Assembly: GCA_964559125.1 (NCBI GenBank)
Contig: CAZLGW010000097.1
Location: 1-5,688 of the forward strand
Length of the DNA stretch: 5,688 nucleotides
Direction of reading: 5' to 3'
DNA from: Ravibacter sp964559125
GTDB taxonomy: Bacteria > Bacteroidota > Bacteroidia > Cytophagales > Spirosomataceae
This document shows, piece after piece, positions 1-5,688 of the stretch (positions within the stretch are counted from its first letter, which is position 1; each line of letters starts with the position of its first letter). A model generated the notes under the pieces. It ran no database searches. It was given only the letters and a program-made list of their open reading frames with translations, and was not told the origin of the DNA. The position numbers were made by a program, and so were the translations under genes.

Positions 1-335
1 TCGGTTACCTTCAGGCCGAGCTTTTCATATTCATCTTCATAAGCATACTCGGCGATCAGCTGCATCCATACCTGCTCACGCATCTGCGTAACTTCAGCTT
101 CTGAGGCGCTGCGGCCGGTTTGAGCTTCATAATTCCTCCTGACGGCATCAACCCTTTCCTGGAATTCCCTGTAATCTACTTTCCTCCCCTTGATCTCGCC
201 TATCGTGGTATTGTTGCCACCGAAGAATGAGTTGGGACCGAGTAAATCACCTCCTACAATGAAAAATATCAAGCTTATAGCGATAATAGTTACCGCAATC
301 CCCGACTTCTCCCTGATTTTGTTAATTAAAGACAT
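1..335 (-). CDS. PpiD/SurA-like peptidyl-prolyl isomerase, N-terminal fragment (cut by window edge)
   Basis: My translation of the minus strand from the ATG at 333-335 gives 111 open codons running off the left edge. It begins MSLINKIREKSGIAV. Residues about 11-32 form one hydrophobic segment (GIAVTIIAISLIFFIVGGDLL), a signal anchor. A short Gly/Asn-rich linker follows (GPNSFFGGNN, 33-42), then the charged start of a SurA-type N-terminal chaperone domain (IGEIKGRKVDYREFQERVD, 45-63, and the helix around 79-106). Bacteroidota proteins with this start are usually about 700 residues long. They carry parvulin (PpiC) domains in the periplasm and assist folding of exported and outer-membrane proteins. 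The parvulin domains would lie outside the window, so catalytic competence cannot be judged. The start is preferred because it places the basic N-terminus directly before the anchor. There is no clear Shine-Dalgarno, as usual in this phylum. The gene is 76 bp downstream of the membrane-protein gene on the same strand. Confidence 0.88.
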   Translation of the reverse strand, partial: MSLINKIREKSGIAVTIIAISLIFFIVGGDLLGPNSFFGGNNTTIGEIKGRKVDYREFQERVDAVRRNYEAQTGRSASEAEVTQMREQVWMQLIAEYAYEDEYEKLGLKVT

Positions 336-359
336 TGTTAGTTTTCAAATTTCGACCGG

Positions 360-391
360 CAAAATAAAAGTATTTACAGGTAGAAAGCAAA
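360..391 (-). promoter_or_regulatory. Candidate Bacteroidota-type promoter for the PpiD-like gene
   Basis: On the minus strand a TTTG (plus 388-391) is followed after 20 bp by TTATTTTG (plus 360-367). This resembles the Bacteroidota sigma-70 pattern of TTTG/TTG, a gap of about 19-20 bp, then TAnnTTTG, with one mismatch in the -7 element. It lies 24 bp before the start codon at 335, in the only spacer ahead of that gene. If real, it allows transcription of the folding factor independently of the upstream membrane-protein gene. AT-rich spacers produce such matches by chance, so this is a candidate only. Confidence 0.4.
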
Positions 392-411
392 TTTTTTGAG
401 GGGAGTCTGGT

Positions 412-915
412 CTAATACATATATTTCAGATGAAGCCGGTACAGCAGAAGAAAAACCATGCTGAAGAACAGGCTTCCGAATGTCAGGATAACGCCGGTCA
501 GCCCTCCTATTACCAGCAATGCTCCCAAAAGCCCTACCGCAATTCCCGCCATGTAGAGCCTGAGCCCCCTTTTCTGGAGCTGATACATATAATAGGCGCC
601 GAAGAGCGTAAGCGATTCGTAGATAAGCATAATGATTGCCGCTCTCCGCAATGTTTCGGGGGTAAGCTGCTCTCCGACGGATTCGAATACAGACAAAGCG
701 GCTTCCCTGCTCTGCTCGTCGGACAACTGGTTTTCCATCCTTTCCATGATCGTATAGAAAGTCTCCTGCAACTGGGTGGCGGCCCTTCCCGGGCTCCATA
801 GCTGATCGGCCTGCCGCCAGAGACCGGTAAAGGCGCTCATGAAAGTGAGGAGGCATAAGATAGATAGGGAAACGGGGCGTACGGGACGGTTATCTCCGGT
901 TTCTTGGTATGACAT
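412..915 (-). CDS. Small four-helix integral membrane protein, function unknown
   Basis: This is a 167-residue protein starting MSYQETGDNRP. I do not recognise the family. Four hydrophobic stretches are visible at about 15-33, 91-111, 119-139 and 141-160. Basic residues lie at the N-terminus (R10, R13), in the turn after helix 2 (K115, R116, R119) and at the C-terminus (R160, H162, K164). By the positive-inside rule both ends are cytoplasmic. The 57-residue loop between helices 1 and 2 (about 34-90) is then extracytoplasmic. That loop is polar and looks helical, with many E, Q and R residues around 44-90. There is no signal-peptide cleavage motif, no Cys-based metal site and no catalytic signature. 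The gene lies between uxaA (79 bp upstream) and the PpiD-like gene (76 bp downstream), all on the same strand. Both gaps are too long for translational coupling. The overlapping frames across this region lack this hydrophobic organisation, which supports this frame as the coding one. Confidence 0.75.
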   Translation of the reverse strand: MSYQETGDNRPVRPVSLSILCLLTFMSAFTGLWRQADQLWSPGRAATQLQETFYTIMERMENQLSDEQSREAALSVFESVGEQLTPETLRRAAIIMLIYESLTLFGAYYMYQLQKRGLRLYMAGIAVGLLGALLVIGGLTGVILTFGSLFFSMVFLLLYRLHLKYMY

Positions 916-953
916 CGGGTAAATGATTTATTAAATTTAATAGACGGCTGTAC

Positions 954-973
954 CGGCGGACGGCCGTCCGCCG
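954..973 (-). terminator. GC-rich perfect palindrome after uxaA, possible terminator
   Basis: The 20 bases are a perfect palindrome (half-site CGGCGGACGG) lying 22 bp past the uxaA stop codon and 39 bp before the start of the next gene. As RNA it could fold into an 8-bp GC stem with a GGCC loop. Reading leftward, the sequence after the stem is mixed (GTACAGCCGTC) and then AT-rich (TATTAAATTTAATAAAT). It is therefore not a textbook U-tract terminator. It could still attenuate read-through from uxaA. A protein-binding operator is the main alternative, since a gapless palindrome suits a dimeric DNA-binding protein equally well. Confidence 0.4.
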
Positions 974-994
974 ACTACGGATGACCGACAGCTA

Positions 995-2653
995 TTACAA
1001 CGACACGCCTCGCTTCCACGGGATGAAGTCGTCCTGCCCGAGCTGCTGCGCCTTGGTCAATACTTCGCCGCTTGCGGTTTTGATCACGAGCTCCAGGAGC
1101 TGCTCGGCGTTTTGCGCAAGGCTCTGCTCGCCTGACACGACGGGTCCGCAGTCGAAGTCGATCACGTCGGGCATTCTTTTGGCGAGGACCGAATTGGTAG
1201 CTACCTTCATGACGGGGCAGATCGGGTTGCCGGTCGGTGTTCCCAGCCCGGTTGTAAACAGGATAATATTGGCGCCCGCGGCGGTCTGGCCGGTAGTCGC
1301 TTCCACATCATTGCCGGGTGTACATACCAATTGCAGGCCGGGCTTTTCAGAGCGCTCAGTATAATTGAGCACGTCCGACACATAGGCGTTTCCTCCTTTT
1401 CTGGCAGCACCTGCCGATTTGATGGCGTCGGTGATGAGCCCGTCCTTGATATTGCCGGGAGACGGATTGAAAGCAAACGAAGAGCCGACTTCTTCTGCCT
1501 TGCCGGCATAATCGCGCATGAGCTTTTCGAACTTGGCTGCTTTTTCTTCCGAGACACACCGGTTGATCAGTTCCTGTTCAACACCATTAAGTTCAGGGAA
1601 TTCGGCGAGAAGGGTCTGCCCGCCCAGTGACACCACTATATCGGAAAGATGTCCGAGCACCGGGTTGGCCGAGATTCCGGAGAACCCGTCGGAACCACCG
1701 CATTTCAGCCCTACCGCGAGCTTGGAGAGCGGCGCAGGGCTGCGTTCCAGCTTGTTGGCGTCGGTCAGGCCGATGAAGGTCTGCCGTATAGCGTTCGACA
1801 TGAGCGAATATTCGGTTCCCTGCTGGTGCTCAAAGAAGTAATAAGGCTTATTGAAAGCGGGGTCGCGTTTTTTGATTTCATCCTCCAGTATCCGTGCTTC
1901 CGAATTCTGGCACCCCAGGCTGAGCACGGTAATCCCGGCCACGTTGGGGTGTACCGCATAAGCCGCAAACAGGGAGCAGAGCGTATTGGCGTCGAAGCGG
2001 GTGCCGCCGCATCCTCCCTCGTGGGTAAGGAATTTGATACCGTCTACGTTTTTAAAGACCCGGTCTCCGGACAGAGGCCTTGCAGGGGCTTCTGCAAAAA
2101 GGGGTGTTTCGGGAATGCCTGCGAGGAAATCGCTGTTCCGGTAAACCTGCAGGAGGTCTCTTACCTGGTTCCGGTATATTTCGGGCTGGGCATATCCCAG
2201 CTCTCTTTCAAAGGCATCCTTCAGGATCAGCACGTTGCGGTTTTCGCAGAATACGAGGGGGATGACCAGCCAGTAGTTGTAGGTACCTACGCGCCCGTCG
2301 GCCCGGTGATAGCCGTTAAAGGTCCGGTTCTGCCATTTTGAGACGTCCAATGGCGACCAGGAGTAGGGAGTCCGCTTTGAAGTGCTGTAGTCTTCGGAGT
2401 CGTGCTTCAGGTTAAAGGTGGTGATGGGCTCCCCGCGCCTGATAGGCTGGGAGGCTCGTCCTACCAGCACGCCGTACATATATACCCCATCACCGGGAGC
2501 CAGATCATGAGTCACAAACTTATGTTTTGCACCGACTTCATACGGAAGGAAGTAAGATTCTCCTTCCCACTCAACCGTGCTGCCTGCCGGCAAGGTACGC
2601 AACGCCACAATAGCGTTATCTTTTGCATGGATTTTTAAAACCGGTGCCCCCAT
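995..2653 (-). CDS. uxaA: Altronate dehydratase (UxaA/GarD family)
   Basis: This 552-residue cytoplasmic enzyme belongs to the altronate/galactarate dehydratase family. Its members use iron to dehydrate sugar acids. UxaA converts D-altronate to 2-keto-3-deoxy-D-gluconate in galacturonate breakdown. Residues about 10-85 form the small N-terminal SAF domain (LPAGSTVEWEG, LAPGDGVYMYGVLVG, PIRRGEPITTFN). The main domain follows with family blocks: HEGGCGGTRFD at 211-221, VLSLGCQNSE at 243-252, GLKCGGSDGFSGISANP at 315-331, VCTPGNDVEATTGQTAAGAN at 443-462, and GTPTGNPICPVMKVATNS at 471-488 followed by DFDCGPV at 499-505. Candidate metal or active-site cysteines are C215, C248, C318, C444, C479 and C502. 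The E. coli enzyme is about 495 residues; the extra length here seems to lie mainly between the SAF domain and the first Cys block. The start at 2653 places MGAPVLKIHAKDN directly before the SAF domain. No uxaB, uxaC, kdgK or kdgA is adjacent. Galactarate or another aldonate/aldarate remains possible as substrate. Confidence 0.9.
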   Translation of the reverse strand: MGAPVLKIHAKDNAIVALRTLPAGSTVEWEGESYFLPYEVGAKHKFVTHDLAPGDGVYMYGVLVGRASQPIRRGEPITTFNLKHDSEDYSTSKRTPYSWSPLDVSKWQNRTFNGYHRADGRVGTYNYWLVIPLVFCENRNVLILKDAFERELGYAQPEIYRNQVRDLLQVYRNSDFLAGIPETPLFAEAPARPLSGDRVFKNVDGIKFLTHEGGCGGTRFDANTLCSLFAAYAVHPNVAGITVLSLGCQNSEARILEDEIKKRDPAFNKPYYFFEHQQGTEYSLMSNAIRQTFIGLTDANKLERSPAPLSKLAVGLKCGGSDGFSGISANPVLGHLSDIVVSLGGQTLLAEFPELNGVEQELINRCVSEEKAAKFEKLMRDYAGKAEEVGSSFAFNPSPGNIKDGLITDAIKSAGAARKGGNAYVSDVLNYTERSEKPGLQLVCTPGNDVEATTGQTAAGANIILFTTGLGTPTGNPICPVMKVATNSVLAKRMPDVIDFDCGPVVSGEQSLAQNAEQLLELVIKTASGEVLTKAQQLGQDDFIPWKRGVSL

Positions 2654-2937
2654 TTCTTTGGTTAACTTATTTTGAGCCGTAAAATTAGTTCTTTAACTGA
2701 TTTATTTAATAGTAAAGTTTTAATGTAGTATTATTCTGGTAAGATGTTTTTTAGAAAGTATTTCATAATTTACTATGCAATAGGAGTTTATGTAGTCATT
2801 TGGTTTTGTGGTATTTAGATTATTCAAAGTACCAGTCAAAAGAGCTTTTACGACGGCTTGTTTTTTTTTTCGAAAACCGCTTATTTCATGCAAAAAATTG
2901 TTTCGTTTTATCCCCCATATATAAATAACCGCACGCG
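2654..2937. other. AT-rich divergent intergenic region between uxaA and nrdA
   Basis: This 284-bp spacer carries the 5' control regions of two divergent genes. I see no ORF of useful length, tRNA, riboswitch-like fold or CRISPR repeat. It is much richer in A+T than the flanking genes and includes a run of ten T at 2861-2870. No exact TAnnTTTG -7 element was found for uxaA on the minus strand. The best minus-strand match is TTG (plus 2778-2780) followed after 17 bp by TACTTTCT, which is weak. On the nrdA side there is a poor candidate promoter close to the start codon (see 2898-2925). No convincing pair of NrdR boxes was found. Confidence 0.6.
2898..2925 (+). promoter_or_regulatory. Weak candidate promoter for nrdA
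   Basis: TTG at 2898-2900 is followed after 17 bp by TATATAAA at 2918-2925, and the nrdA ATG is at 2938. The TTG-to-box spacing is slightly short for Bacteroidota and the -7 element matches only its TA portion, not TTTG. The resulting 5' leader would be under 10 nt. It is listed because it is the best-positioned candidate directly upstream of nrdA. The true promoter may lie further up the spacer. Confidence 0.22.
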
Positions 2938-5382
2938 ATGTATGTAATTAAACGCGACGGTCGTAGAGAGTCGGTCAAATTTGACAAGATTACGGCCCGT
3001 ATAGAAAAATTATATTATGGCCTGGACCCCAGGTTTATACAACCTGTCGAAGTAGCGAAGAAAGTGGTGACCGGTATCTATGACGGCGTAACGACTGCCG
3101 AACTGGATAACCTGGCTGCCGAGACGGCTGCTTCGATGACTACCCGGCACCCGGATTACGCCATACTCGCTGCGAGAATTGCCATTTCGAACCTGCATAA
3201 GAATACGCTCAAGTCGTTTTCGGCAACGATGAAACGCCTGTATACCTATGTAGATCCCAAGACGGGCGAAAATGCCTCGCTTATTTCCAGGGATGTATAC
3301 GACGTTGTCAGGCGGAACGCCGCCCTGCTGGATTCTACCATTATATATGACCGCGATTACGGGTACGATTATTTCGGGTATAAGACCCTTGAGAAATCCT
3401 ATCTGCTGAAAATAGACGGTAAGATTGCCGAGAGGCCCCAGCATATGCTGATGCGGGTGGCGATCGGAATCCATAAAAAGGATCTGAATGCGGCGATAGA
3501 GACCTATAACCTGCTTTCCGAGCGCTGGTTTACACATGCTACGCCTACCTTGTTCAATGCAGGTACGCCGAAGCCCCAGATGTCGTCGTGCTTCCTGCTT
3601 ACTATGAAGGAGGACAGTATCGAAGGTATTTATGATACACTGAAGCAGTGCGCCCTGATATCCCAGTCTGCCGGCGGGATAGGCCTGTCTATCCACAACG
3701 TAAGAGCGACAGGCTCCTACATCAAGGGCACCAACGGCACTTCCAACGGAATTGTGCCTATGCTGAGGGTTTTCAATGACACCGCACGTTACGTGGATCA
3801 GGGAGGCGGAAAGCGCAAAGGGTCTTTCGCCATTTACCTCGAGCCCTGGCATGCCGATATTTTTGAGTTCCTCGACCTGCGTAAAAATCACGGGAAGGAG
3901 GAGCTGCGGGCGCGCGATCTGTTTTTTGCGCTCTGGATACCCGATCTGTTCATGAAGCGGGTTGAATCGGGCGATACCTGGTCGCTGTTGTGCCCGCACG
4001 AGTGCCCGGGGCTGGCCGACACTTATGGTGAGGAGTTTGAAAAGCTGTATGAGCAGTATGAGCGGGAGGGCAAAGTGAGGAAGACGATCAAAGCCCAGGA
4101 TCTCTGGATGGCCATCATGGAGTCGCAGATCGAGACCGGTACGCCTTACATGCTCTTTAAGGATCATGCGAATTCGAAATCCAACCAGAAAAACCTGGGG
4201 ACGATCAAGTCGTCGAATTTGTGTACCGAGATTCTGGAATATACTTCACCCGATGAGGTGGCGGTCTGTAACCTGGCCTCGATCGCATTGCCGAAATTCG
4301 TGACGGAAGGCGAAGGCGGGTTCATGAAATTTGACCACCAGAAGTTGTACGAGATCACCAAGGTGATCACGCGCAACCTCAATAAGATCATAGATCTTAA
4401 TTATTACCCTGTACCGGAAGCGGAGCGCAGCAACAAGCGGCACCGTCCTATCGGGATAGGAGTTCAGGGGCTGGCCGATGCTTTCTGCCTTTTGAGGATG
4501 CCGTTTGATTCGGATGAGGCGCGCCAGCTGAACAAGGACATACACGAGACGATTTATTTTGGCGCCATGGAGGCCTCTATGGAGCTTGGCAAGGAGCACG
4601 GACCTTATGAAACCTGGGCGGGAAGCCCGGTTTCTCAGGGAATATTCCAGTTCGATATGTGGGGAGTGAAGCCTGAAAGTAACCGCTGGGATTGGGACGA
4701 CCTGAGAAAGCAGGTGGTCAAATACGGTGTACGTAATTCGCTGCTGCTGGCGCCGATGCCGACTGCCTCCACCAGCCAGATATTGGGTAACAACGAGTGC
4801 TTTGAGCCGTTTACATCTAATATTTATGTGAGGAGGGTATTGTCCGGGGAATTTGTGGTGGTCAATAAGTACCTGTTGAAAGACCTGATCCAGCTCGGTC
4901 TCTGGAACGAGGAGATGAAGAATATGCTGATACTGGCTAACGGCTCTGTACAGACCATCCCTAACGTTCCCCAACATGTAAAAGACTTGTATAAGACCGC
5001 TTGGGAGATTAAGCAGCGTACCCTTCTGGATATGGCGGCCGATCGCGGCGCTTACATCTGCCAGTCGCAGTCGCTTAATATTTTCATGGAGGAGCCTAAT
5101 TTTGGGAAGCTTACTTCGATGCATTTCCATGCCTGGAAGAAAGGGTTGAAAACAGGTATGTATTACCTGCGTACCCGTGCTGCGGCTGCTCCGATCCAGT
5201 TCACCGTACAACGCCAGGCGGAGCCTCAGATAGAAGCTGCTGTAGGGGCTGTACAGGAGAAAAACCTGAATTACGAGAAATATGCGGAGGAGAGGGGAAG
5301 TGCTGCTCCGAAGAGGGATAACCTTGCGGATATGCAATGTTCTCTCGATAACCCGGAAGGATGTGAGGCCTGCGGCTCGTAA
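2938..5382 (+). CDS. nrdA: Class I ribonucleoside-diphosphate reductase, alpha (large, catalytic) subunit, eukaryote-like type
   Basis: This 814-residue catalytic subunit of class I ribonucleotide reductase reduces NDPs to dNDPs. It uses a radical supplied by the NrdB subunit. Residues 1-90 are an ATP-cone (MYVIKRDGRRE; D16, D57 and K88), so inhibition by dATP is expected. Specificity-site residues appear as D226 (KEDSIEG) and R256 (RATGSYI). The active site shows C218 (SSCFLL), N427-C429-E431 (SNLCTEI) and C444 (AVCNLAS). C218 and C444 form the redox pair and C429 is the thiyl-radical residue. A phosphate-binding PMPTAST loop lies at 606-612. The radical-transfer tyrosines are Y742-Y743 (GMYYLRTR). 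The mobile C-terminal tail ends CEACGS, with the shuttle cysteines C809 and C812. From memory, human RRM1 has these active-site residues at the same numbers and is about 792 residues. Extra residues here sit in the linker around 757-800. The start is fixed by its match to the conserved family N-terminus. No nrdB is adjacent; a strong terminator follows 19 bp after the stop codon. Confidence 0.97.
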   Translation: MYVIKRDGRRESVKFDKITARIEKLYYGLDPRFIQPVEVAKKVVTGIYDGVTTAELDNLAAETAASMTTRHPDYAILAARIAISNLHKNTLKSFSATMKRLYTYVDPKTGENASLISRDVYDVVRRNAALLDSTIIYDRDYGYDYFGYKTLEKSYLLKIDGKIAERPQHMLMRVAIGIHKKDLNAAIETYNLLSERWFTHATPTLFNAGTPKPQMSSCFLLTMKEDSIEGIYDTLKQCALISQSAGGIGLSIHNVRATGSYIKGTNGTSNGIVPMLRVFNDTARYVDQGGGKRKGSFAIYLEPWHADIFEFLDLRKNHGKEELRARDLFFALWIPDLFMKRVESGDTWSLLCPHECPGLADTYGEEFEKLYEQYEREGKVRKTIKAQDLWMAIMESQIETGTPYMLFKDHANSKSNQKNLGTIKSSNLCTEILEYTSPDEVAVCNLASIALPKFVTEGEGGFMKFDHQKLYEITKVITRNLNKIIDLNYYPVPEAERSNKRHRPIGIGVQGLADAFCLLRMPFDSDEARQLNKDIHETIYFGAMEASMELGKEHGPYETWAGSPVSQGIFQFDMWGVKPESNRWDWDDLRKQVVKYGVRNSLLLAPMPTASTSQILGNNECFEPFTSNIYVRRVLSGEFVVVNKYLLKDLIQLGLWNEEMKNMLILANGSVQTIPNVPQHVKDLYKTAWEIKQRTLLDMAADRGAYICQSQSLNIFMEEPNFGKLTSMHFHAWKKGLKTGMYYLRTRAAAAPIQFTVQRQAEPQIEAAVGAVQEKNLNYEKYAEERGSAAPKRDNLADMQCSLDNPEGCEACGS

Positions 5383-5401
5383 GCTGCGGCCGGTATAAAG
5401 T

Positions 5402-5446
5402 CAAATAATAAGGCGCCGGACGTTTCGTCCGGCGCCTTATTATTTG
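5402..5446 (+). terminator. Rho-independent terminator of nrdA, 21-bp perfect stem
   Basis: The arms 5402-5422 and 5426-5446 are perfect reverse complements with a TTT loop at 5423-5425. The core is GC-rich (AGGCGCCGGACG) and the base of the stem is A-rich on the left and T-rich on the right (CCTTATTATTTG). On the plus strand this gives a stable hairpin followed by a U-rich 3' arm, 19 bp past the nrdA stop codon. Because the A and T tracts are symmetric, it could also stop transcription arriving from the right. Confidence 0.9.
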
Positions 5447-5688
5447 TGACCTGTATGAAAATAAAATGAATCTTTTGTTCGTTATCAATATCCTCCGTTT
5501 CCCTAAAATGGGGGCGAACCGGGCGAAAAGAAAAACAAATAAAAAAGGATCATTTTTGTTTAAAGGCCAATTTGTTAGAAACCAGTCCCTTAAAAGCGGA
5601 GGAAGAAAAAAATGAAAATATTTCGGGAGACGGGCTTGGAAAATAAAAACTAACCCTTCATCTTTGCATCCCGGTTGAACGGATCGGT
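5447..5688. other. AT-rich intergenic region right of nrdA, no convincing gene
   Basis: No recognisable protein or RNA gene lies in these 242 bp. A 49-codon plus-strand frame (5466-5615) encodes a lysine-rich peptide of low complexity with no visible ribosome-binding site, and I take it as chance. The last 50 bp contain a promoter-like site pointing right (see 5636-5666), so this is probably the upstream region of a gene beyond the window. Confidence 0.6.
5636..5666 (+). promoter_or_regulatory. Bacteroidota-type promoter facing out of the window
   Basis: TTG at 5636-5638 is followed after 20 bp by CATCTTTG at 5659-5666. This matches the phylum's TTG / TAnnTTTG pattern with one mismatch and good spacing. 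The sequence downstream (CATCCCGGTTGAACGGATCGGT is 22 bases, 5667-5688, with CCG/CGG arms around GTTGAA) would be the start of the transcript. The gene it serves, protein or stable RNA, is not in the window. Confidence 0.5.

Noticed and set aside
190..399. 69-residue plus-strand frame opposite the PpiD-like N-terminus
   Set aside because: The minus strand gives a recognisable signal anchor and SurA-like domain here. The plus frame resembles nothing and is explained as a shadow.
1649..2341. 230-residue open frame on the plus strand opposite uxaA
   Set aside because: It lies wholly antisense within the clearly coding uxaA, shows no domain signature, and is best explained as a shadow frame. The same applies to the long minus-strand frames at 3010-4167 and 4246-5337 opposite nrdA.
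2838..2870. AAAAG/CTTTT arms at 2838-2849 followed by a ten-T run at 2861-2870, considered as a terminator
   Set aside because: The stem is only 5 AT-rich pairs with a 2-nt loop and does not abut the T run. No plus-strand gene ends upstream.
2912..2927. ATATATA core upstream of nrdA resembling an NrdR box
   Set aside because: Only the central AT alternation fits the NrdR consensus, the outer positions do not, and there is no second box about three helical turns away. AT-rich sequence gives such matches by chance.
5466..5615. 49-codon plus-strand frame encoding a Lys/Arg-rich peptide
   Set aside because: It has low complexity, follows directly after a terminator, has no visible promoter or ribosome-binding site, and resembles no known small protein. 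It is probably a chance frame in AT-rich DNA.

Overview
The window looks like ordinary chromosomal DNA from a member of the Bacteroidota. Three things point there. The left-edge gene is the long, membrane-anchored SurA/PpiD-type prolyl isomerase typical of that phylum. The ribonucleotide reductase large subunit is of the eukaryote-like type common in Bacteroidota. The few promoter-like sites fit the phylum's -33 TTG / -7 TAnnTTTG pattern, and there are no strong Shine-Dalgarno sequences. Genes are of moderate GC content and spacers are clearly AT-rich. I cannot assign a genus.

Layout. The left half is transcribed leftward. From right to left it holds a complete altronate dehydratase (uxaA-type, 995-2653), a small four-helix membrane protein of unknown function (412-915), and the first 111 codons of a PpiD-like periplasmic folding factor (1-335, cut by the window edge). 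A GC-rich perfect palindrome (954-973) separates uxaA from the membrane protein. A promoter-like site (360-391) lies just ahead of the prolyl isomerase, so the three genes are not necessarily one transcript. A 284-bp AT-rich divergent spacer (2654-2937) follows. Then comes nrdA (2938-5382), reading rightward and closed by a perfect 21-bp terminator hairpin (5402-5446). The last 240 bp hold no convincing gene but end in a promoter-like site (5636-5666) facing a gene outside the window.

Function. NrdA is the catalytic subunit of class I ribonucleotide reductase, complete with ATP-cone, specificity-site, active-site and C-terminal redox residues. Its partner nrdB is not in this window. UxaA makes 2-keto-3-deoxygluconate from altronate in hexuronate catabolism, but no other gene of that pathway is adjacent. 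The genes look like separate housekeeping or metabolic units rather than one system. I found no CRISPR array, mobile element, tRNA or rRNA, and no sign of an undescribed multi-gene system.
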